Below are positions 1 to 11,120 of a DNA stretch of 64,000 bases, piece after piece. Numbering within the stretch: the first letter of the stretch is position 1; each line of letters begins with the position of its first letter. This stretch comes from Alopecurus myosuroides (Eukaryota > Streptophyta > Magnoliopsida > Poales > Poaceae), in assembly GCA_028641055.1 (NCBI GenBank), contig CM054060.1, positions 317,739,344 to 317,803,343 of the forward strand, in the 5' to 3' direction. A program made the position numbers and the translations under genes. Under the pieces are notes generated by a model. That model was not told where the DNA came from. It made no database searches and was given only the letters and a program-made list of their open reading frames with translations.

Positions 1-193
1 TGTTGTCCACATGATCAAAGTGCTATGACTAGATTCTTCATGAAAATTCTGCTGCCATTTTCGCATTTTTATATTTACCGTTACAAGTAAAGTAGTGGCC
101 AAGTTGTGTTTTAAATACTGAACAGGGTGGGAAAAACTGGGTCAATTTTGGATAGAAGGAAATACCTTGATCCCTTTCTTGAGGCTTCTACTA

Positions 194-295
194 CTCCCTC
201 CGCCTCAAAATAATTGTCATTGAGATGGATGTATTTAGATGTATTCAAGTCTAGATACATCCATTTCAACGACAATTATTTTGAGACGGAGGGAG
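194..295. mobile_element. Stowaway-type MITE
   Basis: A 102-bp element with long terminal inverted repeats. It begins CTCCCTCCGCCTCAAAATAA and ends with the matching inverted sequence, leaving a very short centre. It is flanked by TA on both sides (192-193 and 296-297), the Tc1/mariner target duplication. CTCCCTCC termini plus TA duplication is the Stowaway signature in grasses. It has no coding capacity. Confidence 0.93.
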
Positions 296-297
296 TA

Positions 298-1993
298 ATA
301 TGATTCTCTTGTAATTTTGGCTTGTTAGTAACAGTAACTTGCTAATAATTGGATCTGAAAAGTATGCCTATGAGGTTGGCACCATATGTATCTACTATCT
401 GGTCCATGAGCATTCCGTGTGCCCATGATGACAAACAATGTTTTCAGTTATTTTCCAGTTCATTTTTCTCCTCTCGTGGAGGCATGTAAACCTCTGATCT
501 TTTAGCTTCTACTGAGATCTGATGTGGACAAAAAACTTGAGAACATTTCAGCAATGAAAGATGAAGGTGTGCCAGACTGCAGGATAGACTAACTAATACT
601 CATTTTTCTTCTATCTCAATTCTTATGTTCCTTTTGTGTAGTAGCGGCTCTAGCACTGATATGATTCAACCTTGAGATTATAAGCTACATGATGAACTTG
701 ATGCTTGTACTGTTCGAACAATATGGTACAGAAACCGTGAAAGACAACTCACTGCTTTTGCAACAACGGGTAGTGCAGAATTTTTTGACAGGTGCTGCTC
801 ATTGTTCCGCAGGTGCTATCTAGAGTGGTGTTCTTGTGGCTGAGATGCAGAAACAGCTTACTGCTATTGGTTCAAGTAGGATTGTAGAGTTAAGCACTCT
901 AATTTGGAGATGACCTCCACGTTATGTTGTACTAGCATCTATTGATCGACTCTGAAGTAGCATCGTAGGATTTATAATCCTCTAATTTGCAGACTTCTAT
1001 CTACCGTCTATTTTCTGTAAGCTATTCAGCTGGCATGACATAATAATGGGGTAACTTCTTTGGTAAAGTGGGCGCCCTTATTTTTAGATGATCGCTTGTA
1101 CCTTTTGGTCGAAATATGCATCGATTTATGTAATGCAATGGTGTATTTGCTCTTGGGTTTGGCTCTGCCAGTCGATTATCCAATGGTGTCATTTACTGTA
1201 TATCTCGACATCTTGTGAGCAAGCTCACTTGTGGATAAGGATAGTAGATGATGGCGTTTCCTTGGTAAGGAGTAATCATAGGTTTTGATGACGGTCAATT
1301 TGTTTTCTTGAATGAAGACAGTTTTGGTCTTGCATTTCGTCGAAATCGAACACAGAAACCTGCAAATAACAAGTTGAAAAACACCGATGGTCTCACTACT
1401 AGGAGTTAAAGATATACAGCAGTCAATGAAGCAACTAACAGCTTCATTTTTCAGTCTTGCGCCTTTTCTTGTCAGACTTCACTAGGCCTTTTGTCATGAA
1501 GCCTAGAAGTCTTCGATATGTGATACCATACCTTCTTCTGCCTCCAGAGTTGTCGCTGCCTGCCTGAATTATTCTTTGGCTTTACTACTTGCTGAAACGT
1601 TTAACAGGTATAACCGTATAAATTGTCAACAAAAAGGGTATTAACTGTATAAGATTAATTAAAAATCCATACAGAATACCAATTCAATTTAAAAAAATCC
1701 ATACAGAATACCAATTCAATTTAAAGTTATTTTGGTCAGGCGAAACAATTAATATATAGGGCTAAAACCTGAGTAATAGCTATAGCCTGAGCATGTCGTT
1801 CAGCATGTGTTTCTGCCTCTTTCTCCAGCTCACCGTCACTGTTGAGCATCACCTTAAGCCTCCCATTTCCAAGTAGTTTTTTCGATCGATCGATAACTCT
1901 TACATTTGGTTTAAGATTGTTTCTTTATATGCAACCTTCTCCCTTAGAAATTTTATATAAACAGGACAGAAACATTAGCTTTCTTCTGATTCC
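298..1993. other. Low-copy-looking region without recognised gene
   Basis: AT-rich sequence with only short open frames. The one stretch with coding-like character is described separately at 689-913. I see no RNA gene, transposon end or long repeat here. Confidence 0.4.
689..913 (+). pseudogene. Possible coding relic with in-frame stop
   Basis: An ATG at 689 opens a 74-codon frame broken by one TAG (821-823) at codon 45. After the stop the same frame continues for 29 codons to a TGA at 911. The composition on both sides of the stop looks protein-like, with alternating hydrophobic and polar residues and few low-complexity runs. I do not recognise the family. It may be an old exon or pseudogene, or chance. 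Confidence 0.2.
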
Positions 1994-2315
1994 TTACCTT
2001 TGATTCAAGATGTACCCTGACATGTCCTCACTCAGGCACATGATTCTAAAACAGAGCTTGCACTTCAGAAAGTAGTTATTGAAATTGGCCTCAAGAGGAT
2101 CATGCTTACTGGCAGCACCTTTGGAAGAATCAGCATTCCCACTTGAAGATTTCCTTTTTTCGATAAAGACTTGAAGCTTTCTTAACAGGCAAATTTATCG
2201 CATGTTCTTGTTCATACATCAGGCTGCTGTTCTCGCCATCATCATCATCTGAAAGTGAGCCTTTCGTCAGTAAAATTGGTAGTAGATGCTTGGATCTTGC
2301 CACAATATTTAACAA
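1994..2315 (-). pseudogene. Possible FLZ-like zinc-finger exon with frameshift
   Basis: On the minus strand a frame starting near 2315 reads a serine/aspartate-rich segment (SLSDDDDGENSS) and then a basic stretch. It stops by a one-base shift in an A-run near 2150. In the shifted frame the sequence continues in a coding-like way to a cysteine pair, YFLKCKLC, followed eight residues later by an aspartate. That spacing recalls the first half of the plant FCS-like zinc finger (FLZ). The frame ends beside a consensus 5' splice site, CAAAG|GTAAGG, as if this were an exon. I found no exon with the second cysteine pair downstream. Family assignment is a guess. Confidence 0.27.
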
Positions 2316-5032
2316 CTATTCAACATGCAGGATTGTTCTAACAACTATTCAACATGATTAATACCACAGGATGACTAGATAAAGATGCTTCACACAAAGT
2401 GGTAAAATGAGCTGATAAACAGGAACTGGATGCAAACTTGTTGCTATCACTCATATGCCAGGCAAAAATGAAATTGTTCCAATAAACAAGAACTAAAAAA
2501 TATTGGTAGCGGGATTGTTTAACAAGATAATGGAAAAGGGAAGAAGTGCAAAAAGATGGGGAGCCTGTCAGACAACCTGTAGCCCACCCTGGTCAGCAGA
2601 GCCGAACAGGAACGATCATCTACAGCCATGGAGGACACCAACCGGTGTAATCTAAGCCGTTAATCACGCTCTGGCCCACAGGTCAGACTTCATCAACCAG
2701 GTTTAAGTGCTTGTCTCCTTATTAGTCAAGGATGCAGCGGTACGATCCTATAGAACAGATCCTGTTCAAGTAAGGTCGTGCTACTTAGCTGAACATCCCG
2801 CTATTTAAGCTGGTTTGAACTTCTATCAACTTCCGAGGTGGTACTATCTTTCTCCGGTTGCTGCCGTCCTACCACTGCGCTGTGTGATTTTTGCTCCGGT
2901 GCATCAGCTGCGCTTCGTATTGGGCCGGCCCTTTCATGCTGAATAGAAAAGCCCAATTTGTTTCTTCGGAAATCACTCTGCTCCTCTCGGATAAGCAAAA
3001 CTATGTGAAATGGTTAGCTCAAAGGAAAAAAAAACTATGTTAAATGGCCAGCTAAAAAAAAAGGTGAAATGGTACTTGTACTGCACACAAGAAAATACAT
3101 CAGTCAGTTTTCAACCACTTCAACAATTCTTGTTTTCTTGGATGAATAAAATAGACTTTAATAATTCGCCAAAAGAAATCTCTTAAAACGCGAGTTTTGA
3201 GATTTATACCCAATTTAATACCTAAAAAATTTAGGATGGTCTCCGGAAAAAAAAATTCAGACATCACACACTCAGGAATTTGAAGCTTTGAAAAGGCAAG
3301 GTATGGTTTTATTCTGCTGTAAAAAAAGGTATGGATTTATACACTGCAACCTGAAAACATTTTGGTTGCTAAAAATATCCCCCGATCCTTCAAAAGACGT
3401 ACAGCGTACTAGAGTTACATGACAGAAACTCTACCAACATGGCATCATGCCTCCAGAAAATTACATAAATTACTTAGTCAAACCGCCTCCATAAATTGCA
3501 TTGAAAATTATATTTTGTGATGAAGCGTGTAAATAACACAACGTGCGCATGTTTTGTTCATCTATAATACCTCAAAATTCGGCATGCTCACCAAAACTTG
3601 ATGAGATGAAATGTCTCAATATCTGTCTGACCGGGGAAATTCAGAAATCAGTCTGCCCAGTTTTCAACCAGTCTTGTGCGCCCTTCAAATTTTTTGATGA
3701 TACCAGTACGGAGGGAATCAACATCATGGTTCTGGCCGAAAATTTTGACAAACTCCATCTCTGGTTTCATCAAGTACCTGAAAGTAGTTGAGGAAATAGT
3801 CCAATCGTGAGTGTTTAACAAGATATATACCTATTATCTCACTATTACTAACAGTCAAATAGTCAAATAGTGAATTGCTAATGTTTCCTGAAAGTAGTTG
3901 AGCAAATAGTCAAATAGTGAGTGTTGACCAACAATATATCAGAACGCTCCTCTGTTTTCATCTCGTAAACTCGTTAAGGATGATCAACCTTTCTGAATTC
4001 ATCCATTATGTCAGTTAGTCCTATTACATGCGGATGAACTCTACCAAACACAAACTGCATGGCATAACAGAAAATCGAATAAAGTGGATTTTCCAATACT
4101 CTAGGGCAAGTTATAGAACTTCAAGGAATGAAAAACATATAGGTGTCAAAATGAACTAAGATAATCAAGAGATGGAACGTACATGAAGAACATACTATTA
4201 GCATAGTGACTAATTTGCTCGAAGGTATCTCTCTCGAGATCAACTATAACGAAAACAGTCACAATTTCCATTTTAGCTTTTCTTTTCTCTGAAAGTAATA
4301 ACATGCTATTGTAAGTTATAATGATGGGCATATACACACCACGACCAAAAATATAGGAAGGGAGGAAAAATAAACCATTATGTGGAACTGTCTTTAGAGT
4401 AACTCTCTCGGTAACATAGTAACTAACTTGCTCTACACGCAGCTTCTAAGCTAGTATCTCTAGCTCCTTAAGTTGCAAGGAGAACATGATGATAGTTCAA
4501 GCTCCTTAAGTTAAGTATCTGACAGCATCATGATGCGCTGGACAAGGACGAAACTGTGGACGGGTAAGTAAGATGAATTGTCAACACAACTGTATCCAAA
4601 GCACAGAAATCAACTTCACTGCTGATTTTATTTATTGCTGCAGCCATCTTCCATAGCTCGTCTGGAAAAATGTTAAGACAGTTTGTGAAAGCCTTATTTG
4701 ATAGCTTCCATCTTCCTGTGTTTCCTAATAAGCAAAAAAAAAACGTGCAAAATAGCTCGAGTGAAGATTACAGGAGTATAAATGGGAATCTCTGTCCTTC
4801 AGCATTATTATCATATCAGTTATTGAGTTACCTAGTGAGGCACCTAGAGTAGAAGGCAAACAAACCACGACAAATCTGATATGGTGCGTTACAATATGAT
4901 CAGTACCTATACTAAGTTTGCTTTCCAAAATCAACTGGCCAATTTGAGTTGACAACACAATAGGAAAATCACAAATATTGTCCTGGTAGATTGGAGTAGT
5001 AATATACCTTTAGTGGGGAGTTAAAACTTGCA
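2316..5032. other. Region without recognised gene
   Basis: AT-rich sequence with short open frames and simple A-runs. Apart from the local duplication at 3777-3930 I see no coding gene, RNA gene or transposon boundary. Confidence 0.4.
3777..3930. repeat. Local direct duplication, about 112-bp period
   Basis: CCTGAAAGTAGTTGAG occurs at about 3777 and again at about 3889, each followed by similar sequence (AAATAGTC.AAT.GTGAGTGTT). Between them lies a short direct repeat, AGTCAAATAGTCAAATAGTG. This is an imperfect tandem duplication with no recognised function. Confidence 0.6.
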
Positions 5033-5041
5033 TTGGACTTG
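5033..5041 (-). terminator. snRNA 3' box of the U2 gene
   Basis: Four bases beyond the U2 3' end the minus strand reads CAAGTCCAA. This fits the plant snRNA 3'-end formation element, whose core is AGTNNAA preceded by CA. Its position fits 3' processing of a Pol II U-snRNA. Confidence 0.65.
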
Positions 5042-5044
5042 GTT

Positions 5045-5240
5045 GGGGTGCGCCAGGCACCGGGCAGTAGTGCAACGCCCGGGCGACACGTGCAGGCCCC
5101 AGTGGCAAGCCACTGTGGTGGACCCGCCCCCACAAAAAATAAATTTAATATCGTTGTGGGCGCTTGGCCCACATATCAGATATTAAACTGATAAGAACAG
5201 ATACTACACTTGATCTTAGCCAAAAGGCCGAGAAAGGTAT
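5045..5240 (-). ncRNA. U2: U2 small nuclear RNA
   Basis: The minus strand starting at 5240 reads ATACCTTTCTCGGCCTTTTG, the invariant 5' end of U2, and runs 196 nt to a terminal CACCCC, the usual plant U2 length. Recognisable parts are the branch-point recognition element GTAGTA (5202-5207, about nt 34-39), stem-loop II with TGGGCC..GCCCA pairing, the Sm site ATTTTTTG near 5133-5140, and the GC-rich 3' hairpins III and IV. U2 pairs with the intron branch site in the spliceosome. With a matching promoter and 3' box, and no visible damage in conserved parts, this looks like a functional copy rather than one of the many truncated snRNA pseudogenes. Confidence 0.96.
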
Positions 5241-5268
5241 GCCTCAATCCGTTGCCCACCCCCTCCTC

Positions 5269-5316
5269 TTATAGCCTCCTCGGCTGCGCGTTCTCTCCGC
5301 AGGAGCGAGGTGGGAC
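5269..5316 (-). promoter_or_regulatory. Plant snRNA promoter: USE and TATA box
   Basis: On the minus strand a TATAA lies at 5273-5269 (-33 to -29 from the U2 start). GTCCCACCTCG lies at 5316-5306 (-76 to -66), one mismatch from the plant upstream sequence element RTCCCACATCG. The 32-bp gap between them is the spacing of Pol II-transcribed plant snRNA genes; Pol III types such as U6 have about 10 bp less. Two RGCCCR-type monocot elements occur further upstream, one as AGCCCA at 5374-5369 on the minus strand and one as GGCCCA at 5387-5392 on the plus strand. Confidence 0.88.
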
Positions 5317-5700
5317 TAAAGGAGCAAGCGCGCGATTAGGCAACCAGCCAGCTTCCGCGCATATCGCTTGGGCTTAAAGAGACCACGGCCCAGAGTCATG
5401 GCTCGCTCTGGCGGTTAACGAGGCTCCCTGCTTCTTTGCCTGTACCTAGCGATCGATCGACGATCGAGGACGTAGCATCCTACGGTTGTTGGACTACTAC
5501 AGCTGTACAGGCACCGTCCCGATCTAATCGGTGCTCTTAAAATTAGCTCACTCGACGCACCACCCAAACAGCAAATATGCACGCTTGTTTCCTGATTTGC
5601 AATACGGAATTATTTTCCGTATATGGTTTCTCTCTCCTAAATAAAATGGGTAGAGCAATGTGTAGATGGCAGATGTGTTATTTATGCATACATATACTCA
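5317..5700. other. Intergenic region upstream of U2
   Basis: Apart from the monocot-type RGCCCR elements near 5369-5392, I see no gene or transposon boundary here. Confidence 0.4.
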
Positions 5701-6552
5701 GAGCATTTTCATCGGTCGCGCTATATACGCGCCGCGCGAGAAAAAATGGTCGAAATGCAACGCGGCGCGCTCCAGCGGAAGCGGGAAAAACCGTGGTACG
5801 CGCTATTACTCGTGCGGGAAGTCTGCCGCGTGACGAACTGCACGCGTTACAAAACGCAATGCCTGCTCCATTCCAACCGACCAGAAGTTTCACCACCACA
5901 GTTCGTACATCGCCGTCCTCTACTAGCGCACCGAACGCGTCCATCTAGGCTCGTACCCGACGGCGAGGCAGGCCGCCCGCGCCTACGACACAGCGGCATG
6001 GAGTTTGAGGCGTCCGCGCACGTCGATGACCTTCGACGACGTCACCAGCGTGGAGCAGGCGGTGGCTCTGGCGCCGGCGCGTCCCCTCAATGACGAGCAC
6101 AACCACCTTTGCCACCTCCGCCGAGCGCGGCTTGGCCTCGTCGGGGAGAGGGACGAGTGTGTCTTTGAGGAGTGGTGCGAACTTCACGTGTGCCAAGCCG
6201 CGGAGGAGGAGGAGAACTGGGGCATCAGGATGGCCGAGCGGGCAGAGCAGCGCGGGGGGCGAAATAGGAGGTGGAGGAGCGGCGAGGGGCCAAGCCAGCA
6301 GCGCATGCGGACCTGGCCTCCAGCGACGGTGAATCCTGGGCCAACAATGGGTCCGGGTGGGCGGCGCTGACCGCGGACACGTCTGACTCCGAGGAGTACT
6401 CTGAGTTTAGTTCAACGATGACACCGCCCCCGAAATCTAGTTAATTTTAGTTTAAAATTCGTTTCATTTTATTTTTTTCGACGCGCTAATTTAGCGGTTC
6501 TTTGTGACGCCGACGACGTCGCACGCTAAATTTAGCGTTGCTGCAGAAGTCA
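5701..6552 (+). pseudogene. Degenerate AP2/ERF-like ORF in a possible TIR element
   Basis: In one frame around 5940-6030 the sequence reads HLGSYPTARQAARAYDTAAW followed by SLRRPR and TFDDV. This is the C-terminal half of an AP2/ERF domain (the xLGxYxTAxxAARAYDxAA signature). The frame continues about 130 codons into a Glu/Arg-rich tail ending near 6439, and a TAG interrupts it upstream of the domain. Similar AP2-like proteins with an acidic tail are repeated many times in wheat and its relatives, usually within transposons. The left edge (GAGCATTTTC at 5701) and the right edge before 6552 are weakly inverted and recall Harbinger ends. The right end abuts an LTR at 6554. Not a functional transcription factor. 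Confidence 0.6.
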
Positions 6553-6553
6553 T

Positions 6554-7297
6554 TGATACGTATCCAACGTATCTATAATTATTTGTGCTCCATGTTGATA
6601 TTATACCAATTGCTACATCTTTTGTATACACTTTATAGAATTTTTATAGATTTCCTGGGACTAACCTATTAACAAGATGCCACAGCGCCGTTTCCTGTTT
6701 TTTGCTTTTTTCGTTTCAGAGAAGTTGTTCTGGAAATATCTCGCATTTGGACGAAACAAAAACCCAGGGTCCTATTTTTATGTCACGTACACGGAGTCCG
6801 GAGGAGACCCAGAGGGGAGCCACGAGGTGGCCACGCCATAGGGCGAGGCGGCCCCCCTTGGCTGCGCCACCACGTGGTGCGGGCCCCTCAGGCGCCCACC
6901 GGCATCGCCCTTTTCGCCTATATAAAGTCTTCCTCGGGAAACCCCTAAACACCCAAGCCTCCATCCACGAAAAGTTTTGTAGCCGCCGCCATCGTTAACC
7001 CTAGTTCGGGAGGGTTCTGAAGCTCTCCCCGGCACCCTTCCGGGAGGGGAAATCATCACCGGAGGGCTCTACATCATCATGTATGCCTCCGGAGTGATGA
7101 GTAAGTTGCCTAACATGATCATCATTCTTGGACTATGAGTCTATAGCAGTAGCTAGATGGTTGTCTTCTCCTCTTTATGTCATCATGTTTAGATCTTGTG
7201 AGCTAGTTATCTAACATGATCAAGATCGTCTATTTGTAATGCTACATGTTGTGTTTGCTGAGATCCGATGGATATTGAATGCAATGGTTTATCAACT
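6554..7297 (+). mobile_element. Truncated Sabrina-type Gypsy LTR
   Basis: It begins TGATACGTATCCAACGTATC and runs parallel to the LTR at 52370 (shared CCGGGACTAACTTATTAACAAGATGCC-like block, CACGTACACGGAGTCCGG, CTCCGGAGTGATG, GTAGCTAGATGGTTGTCTTC). Similarity is lost near 7297, so the second half of the roughly 1.55-kb LTR is missing. No PBS follows. Confidence 0.8.
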
Positions 7298-7720
7298 TCT
7301 TTTTTCTTAAATCGTCTTTGAATTTTATTCATCATTTTTTTGGTGCACGTCAATGATATCTATGGCAGGACCTAGTTCCCCCTGACTTTATATGTAGTAT
7401 GTATCTTTTGTGAATCTTATATGTATTTTTATGACCGTGTTGGGTGTTGGGGGTAACTTGCAGAGTCCTAAACATTTTTTTTGAAGTTGCAAAACTATGT
7501 TGGATTCTGCGAGGGATTGGCTGCTAGGATAAAGTCCTCTCCCCTTCAAGTTACATCCCATCTAATTAAAATAATGTGTCCATATCGATTTTTCAACTTC
7601 AAATATGCAACCAGCTTAGCGGAGGAAAAAAATCTACAACCAGCTAGACAAAGTTATGGACCTATGAGAAAATCGGCTAAGGGTTGAGGTTGGAGTTTGT
7701 ACATGTGAAATGTTGTCTAA
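7298..7720. other. Unassigned sequence left of Harbinger element
   Basis: AT-rich sequence between the truncated LTR and the Harbinger left end. It ends with the TAA target duplication (7718-7720). No gene recognised. Confidence 0.4.
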
Positions 7721-8503
7721 GAGCATCTCTAGGAGACACCACATCCCCACCCGAATTCTAAAGTAACCGCCATTTTGTGGGTTTCGGCCGAAAACGCGAC
7801 TCGACTAGACCCCGCAAAAGTCATCGACCTAGAAATGAATTTGAGGGGCACGGAATCCCAACCCCCTTGAACTGTGAAAACAAGGTTTGCGCGGCCAACC
7901 CGGCGGAGCCCTCTATTCCTATATCGATTTGGCGAGAAGGCGTTTTCAGCGCGGCAGTTCCACCTTCCCTACTCCCCCGTCTCCACGGATATTTGCCCAT
8001 GCTCCGGCCGACCTCACTGACGCCCTGTAGCGGCGCCATGGACACTTTCGACCATGCGCTCTTCACCGTGGCGGTTGGGTTAGCCCAATTGGCCGGTGTC
8101 GGCACCGTGGCGGATTTCTGCACCGTCCATGTCGCGCCCACGCCATAGGAAACCTCCAACGTCGTTCCTCGGAAGCGAATTTAACAACGTCATCGTCCAT
8201 GGAGGTGTGCTTGCTTCTGGCGCCATGTTTGGTGCCGCCGGCAAAGGGGTGGTCACCGTACCGCCGCCAGAGACATTAACCTTGGTGATGTGGAGCTACC
8301 GCCGGGGAAGAAGAAGAAGGTCTATTCGATCAGACACAAGCGGGCACCAGCAGCCAACAAGGCCGCCATGATTTTTTTGCCCACCACAATTGAAGGAATG
8401 CCTGAGAGGTACGTCTGATCATCGTTTGCCGCTTTTCCTATTTCCGCCATTGGGGTTAGTTTAAGAGTTTGGTGACTCTATTTGTAGCTCCCAATTCCAT
8501 AGC

Positions 8504-9656
8504 ATGCAAGCTGAATATGTGATGCTCCTCGACGAGAACGCGGTGAATATTGAGGATGCACCGCTCGTCTTCTATGGATACAACGACATGGACGGCGGGG
8601 TACATGGTGGCGGTGAAGAAGAGGATGCCTTGGAGGAGATCGAAGGGGAGGTGTTCGAGGCATCACAATTGATAAAGTGTAGCAAGAGGCAGAGCTACAC
8701 TCAATTGGAGGATGAGGTTTTGATTCGGTCTCGGGTGTGTGTGTCCCTCGATGTCGTCCATGGTGCCGACCAAACCAGGAAGTGGTATTGACAAAGGATA
8801 GAAGACAGGTTCTTCCGGATGATGCCGAAGAATGTTGAGAAGACACCACACACCTATAGATCACTCGAATGTCATTGGGATGTGATCAATCCAGTGGTTA
8901 GACGGTGGAGTGGATGTTCGGAGAAAGCTTACAATGCCCCTCCAAGTGGTACCAATGAAGCCGATTGGGTGAATGTTCTTACTATAACCTGTTGTTGCCG
9001 ATGTTGCAAATGAAAGTGTTTCACATAGGTGCTTTGCTTGTAGGAAAAAAAAATGCAGTCGCAAGCTACAAGGACATGCCAGACTCGAAGGGCAAGTATT
9101 TTGCATTTGAGTATTGTTGGTCGTTGCTTAAAAGTAGCGAGAAGTGGAAGGTGAGGGACAAAGAAGCATCACCGAAGAGAGGTGCCTTCACCAAGTTGGA
9201 CAATGGTGAAGATGATGATGTGGAGAAAGAAACAAGGACAAGACGGAGGGCAACAAGAAAGCCAAGCATAATATGAGGAGGGAGTGAGAGGCATCAAGTT
9301 TGAGAGAGAAGATAGACCATATGGTGGCCAAAAATGAGTTGATGGTTGCCAAGACTTTAGAAGCAAAAAAAAAGAGTTGGCAATGAAGAAGTCTCAAGAG
9401 AAGGAGGAGATGTTGAAACTAATCAAGGAGTACATATTGCGCAAGGCCTCCATGGAAGATAAAAGAGCCCTTTCCGAGGAGAATAAGGCCTTTTCCAAGA
9501 TCCTTGACAAAGATAGAAAAAATCATAACCATGAACCGTCATGAGATGGATGAGATAACCAAGGAGTGGCATGATATGGCAAGAAAGGAGATCTTGAAGA
9601 GAAGGAGGCTTGCTGCTATCGGTGGTGGTGGTGGCAACATCAATGGTGATGCGTGA
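8504..9656 (+). pseudogene. Harbinger ORF1 (Myb/SANT-like protein) relic
   Basis: Several consecutive reading-frame pieces match the DNA-binding accessory protein of plant Harbinger elements. From 8665 there is a trihelix/Myb-like region (KRQSYTQLEDEVLIRSRVCV then TRKWYWQRIEDRFFRMMP after a TGA at about 8789). This is followed by the HWDVI..WSGC block, the YKDMPDSKGKYFAFEYCW block, and a Lys/Glu-rich coiled C-terminus ending near 9656 with a poly-Gly stretch. In intact elements this protein acts with the transposase to bind terminal repeats and enter the nucleus. Here several stops and shifts (about 8789, 9010, 9275 and later) break it. It belongs to the surrounding Harbinger element, which lacks a transposase. 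Confidence 0.8.
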
Positions 9657-11120
9657 TGGTTGTTCATCATGGTGGTGGTGACAACACAACTTTAATGTGG
9701 TTCTTTTTATGTAACAATGCTCTATTTGGTTGTCTAGATGGCTAAAACTATCTTATTTGTCACTTAGATGTGAGAACTATTTTTAATTTTTTGAATTATA
9801 GTTGTTATTTGTCCGAATTCCTTTTGAATTGTGCAAAATTGTTTTTCTATATTGCTGTCGTCTTTGCGGTGTCTGTTCGGACGCACCAAAAGCAATCATC
9901 GAAACGTGTTTTTCGCGCCCCTTATTGCCCATTTGAGGCCCGACAGGATGCGGTGTCTGATGGTGTAGTGGACGTTGGTAAACCCCAAGAGAAATGTTAT
10001 GAAGAGCATAGCGATAAGTTTTCCCTCAGAAAAGAAACCAAGGTTCAATCGACCAGTAGGAGGACAAGCAATCTCTGAAGGTTGATGTTGATGAGGTGGC
10101 AGGGCGCACTACCGGTTTAGCAGGAACGTGGAACCGACACAACACAATCAAATTACTTTGCCCTAATGAAGCAGCGAGGTTGTCAATCTCACCGGTTTTG
10201 CTGAACACAAAGAGGTTAAACGTATGGTGTAGAAAACAATATGAGAATGGTAGCAGCAGTGTGAAAACAGCGGAGGCAGTGTGCATATATCAGTATGAGA
10301 AAATGGACCGGGGTCCACAGTTCACTAGTGGTGTCTCTCCATGAAAGATAAATAACATGTGTGATGAACAAATTACAGCTGGGCAATTGACATAAATGAA
10401 GGCTGCACCGTAGTGCATATGCAAGACATAAAGATTACAATGTGATTCATGCGGGCATTACAACAAAATGCATAAACCATCATCCAACTGCGTCTATGAC
10501 TAATAATCCACCCTCCGAATATCATCCGAACAAACGTTGTGTATTAAGTTACAAGCAACAAATATTCACAATTCCAAAGTGTGTAATATAAACAATGTAA
10601 ATGAAGTAAACATCATTGTTTTCTTCTTAATGGCAACAACACATCCTCCATTTGTCACGTTTCTGTCACTCGAGCACAGATGCAAAGGAGGCATGAACCC
10701 ACCATCGAGCACAAACACTCCATCTTGAAGTTACTAGCATCTACTTGGCCATAGAATATAGTAATAACGGAGAGCATGGAATATCATAAATAACATATAC
10801 ATGAAGATAACATGATAGGTTGATAATCAGAAGACATGGTATTCAACATTCATCAGATCCCAGCAAACACAACATGTAGCATTACATAAAGATGATCTCG
10901 ATCATGTAGGGAGGCTCACGAGATCTAAACATGAGGCATAAAGTGGAGGAGACAACCATCTAGATACTGCTATGGACCCGTAGTTCAGGGATGAACTACT
11001 CATGCATCACTTCAGAGGAGGGCATGGTGGTGTAGACCCGTCCAGTGAGGAATTTCCCTCCCGACAGGGTGCCGGGGAGAGCTCCAGAACCCTCTCGATC
11101 TCGGGATGACGATGACGGCG

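Noticed and set aside
3180..3210. Short palindrome TAAAACGCGAGTTTTG
   Set aside because: Common in AT-rich DNA, with no associated element ends or RNA gene features.
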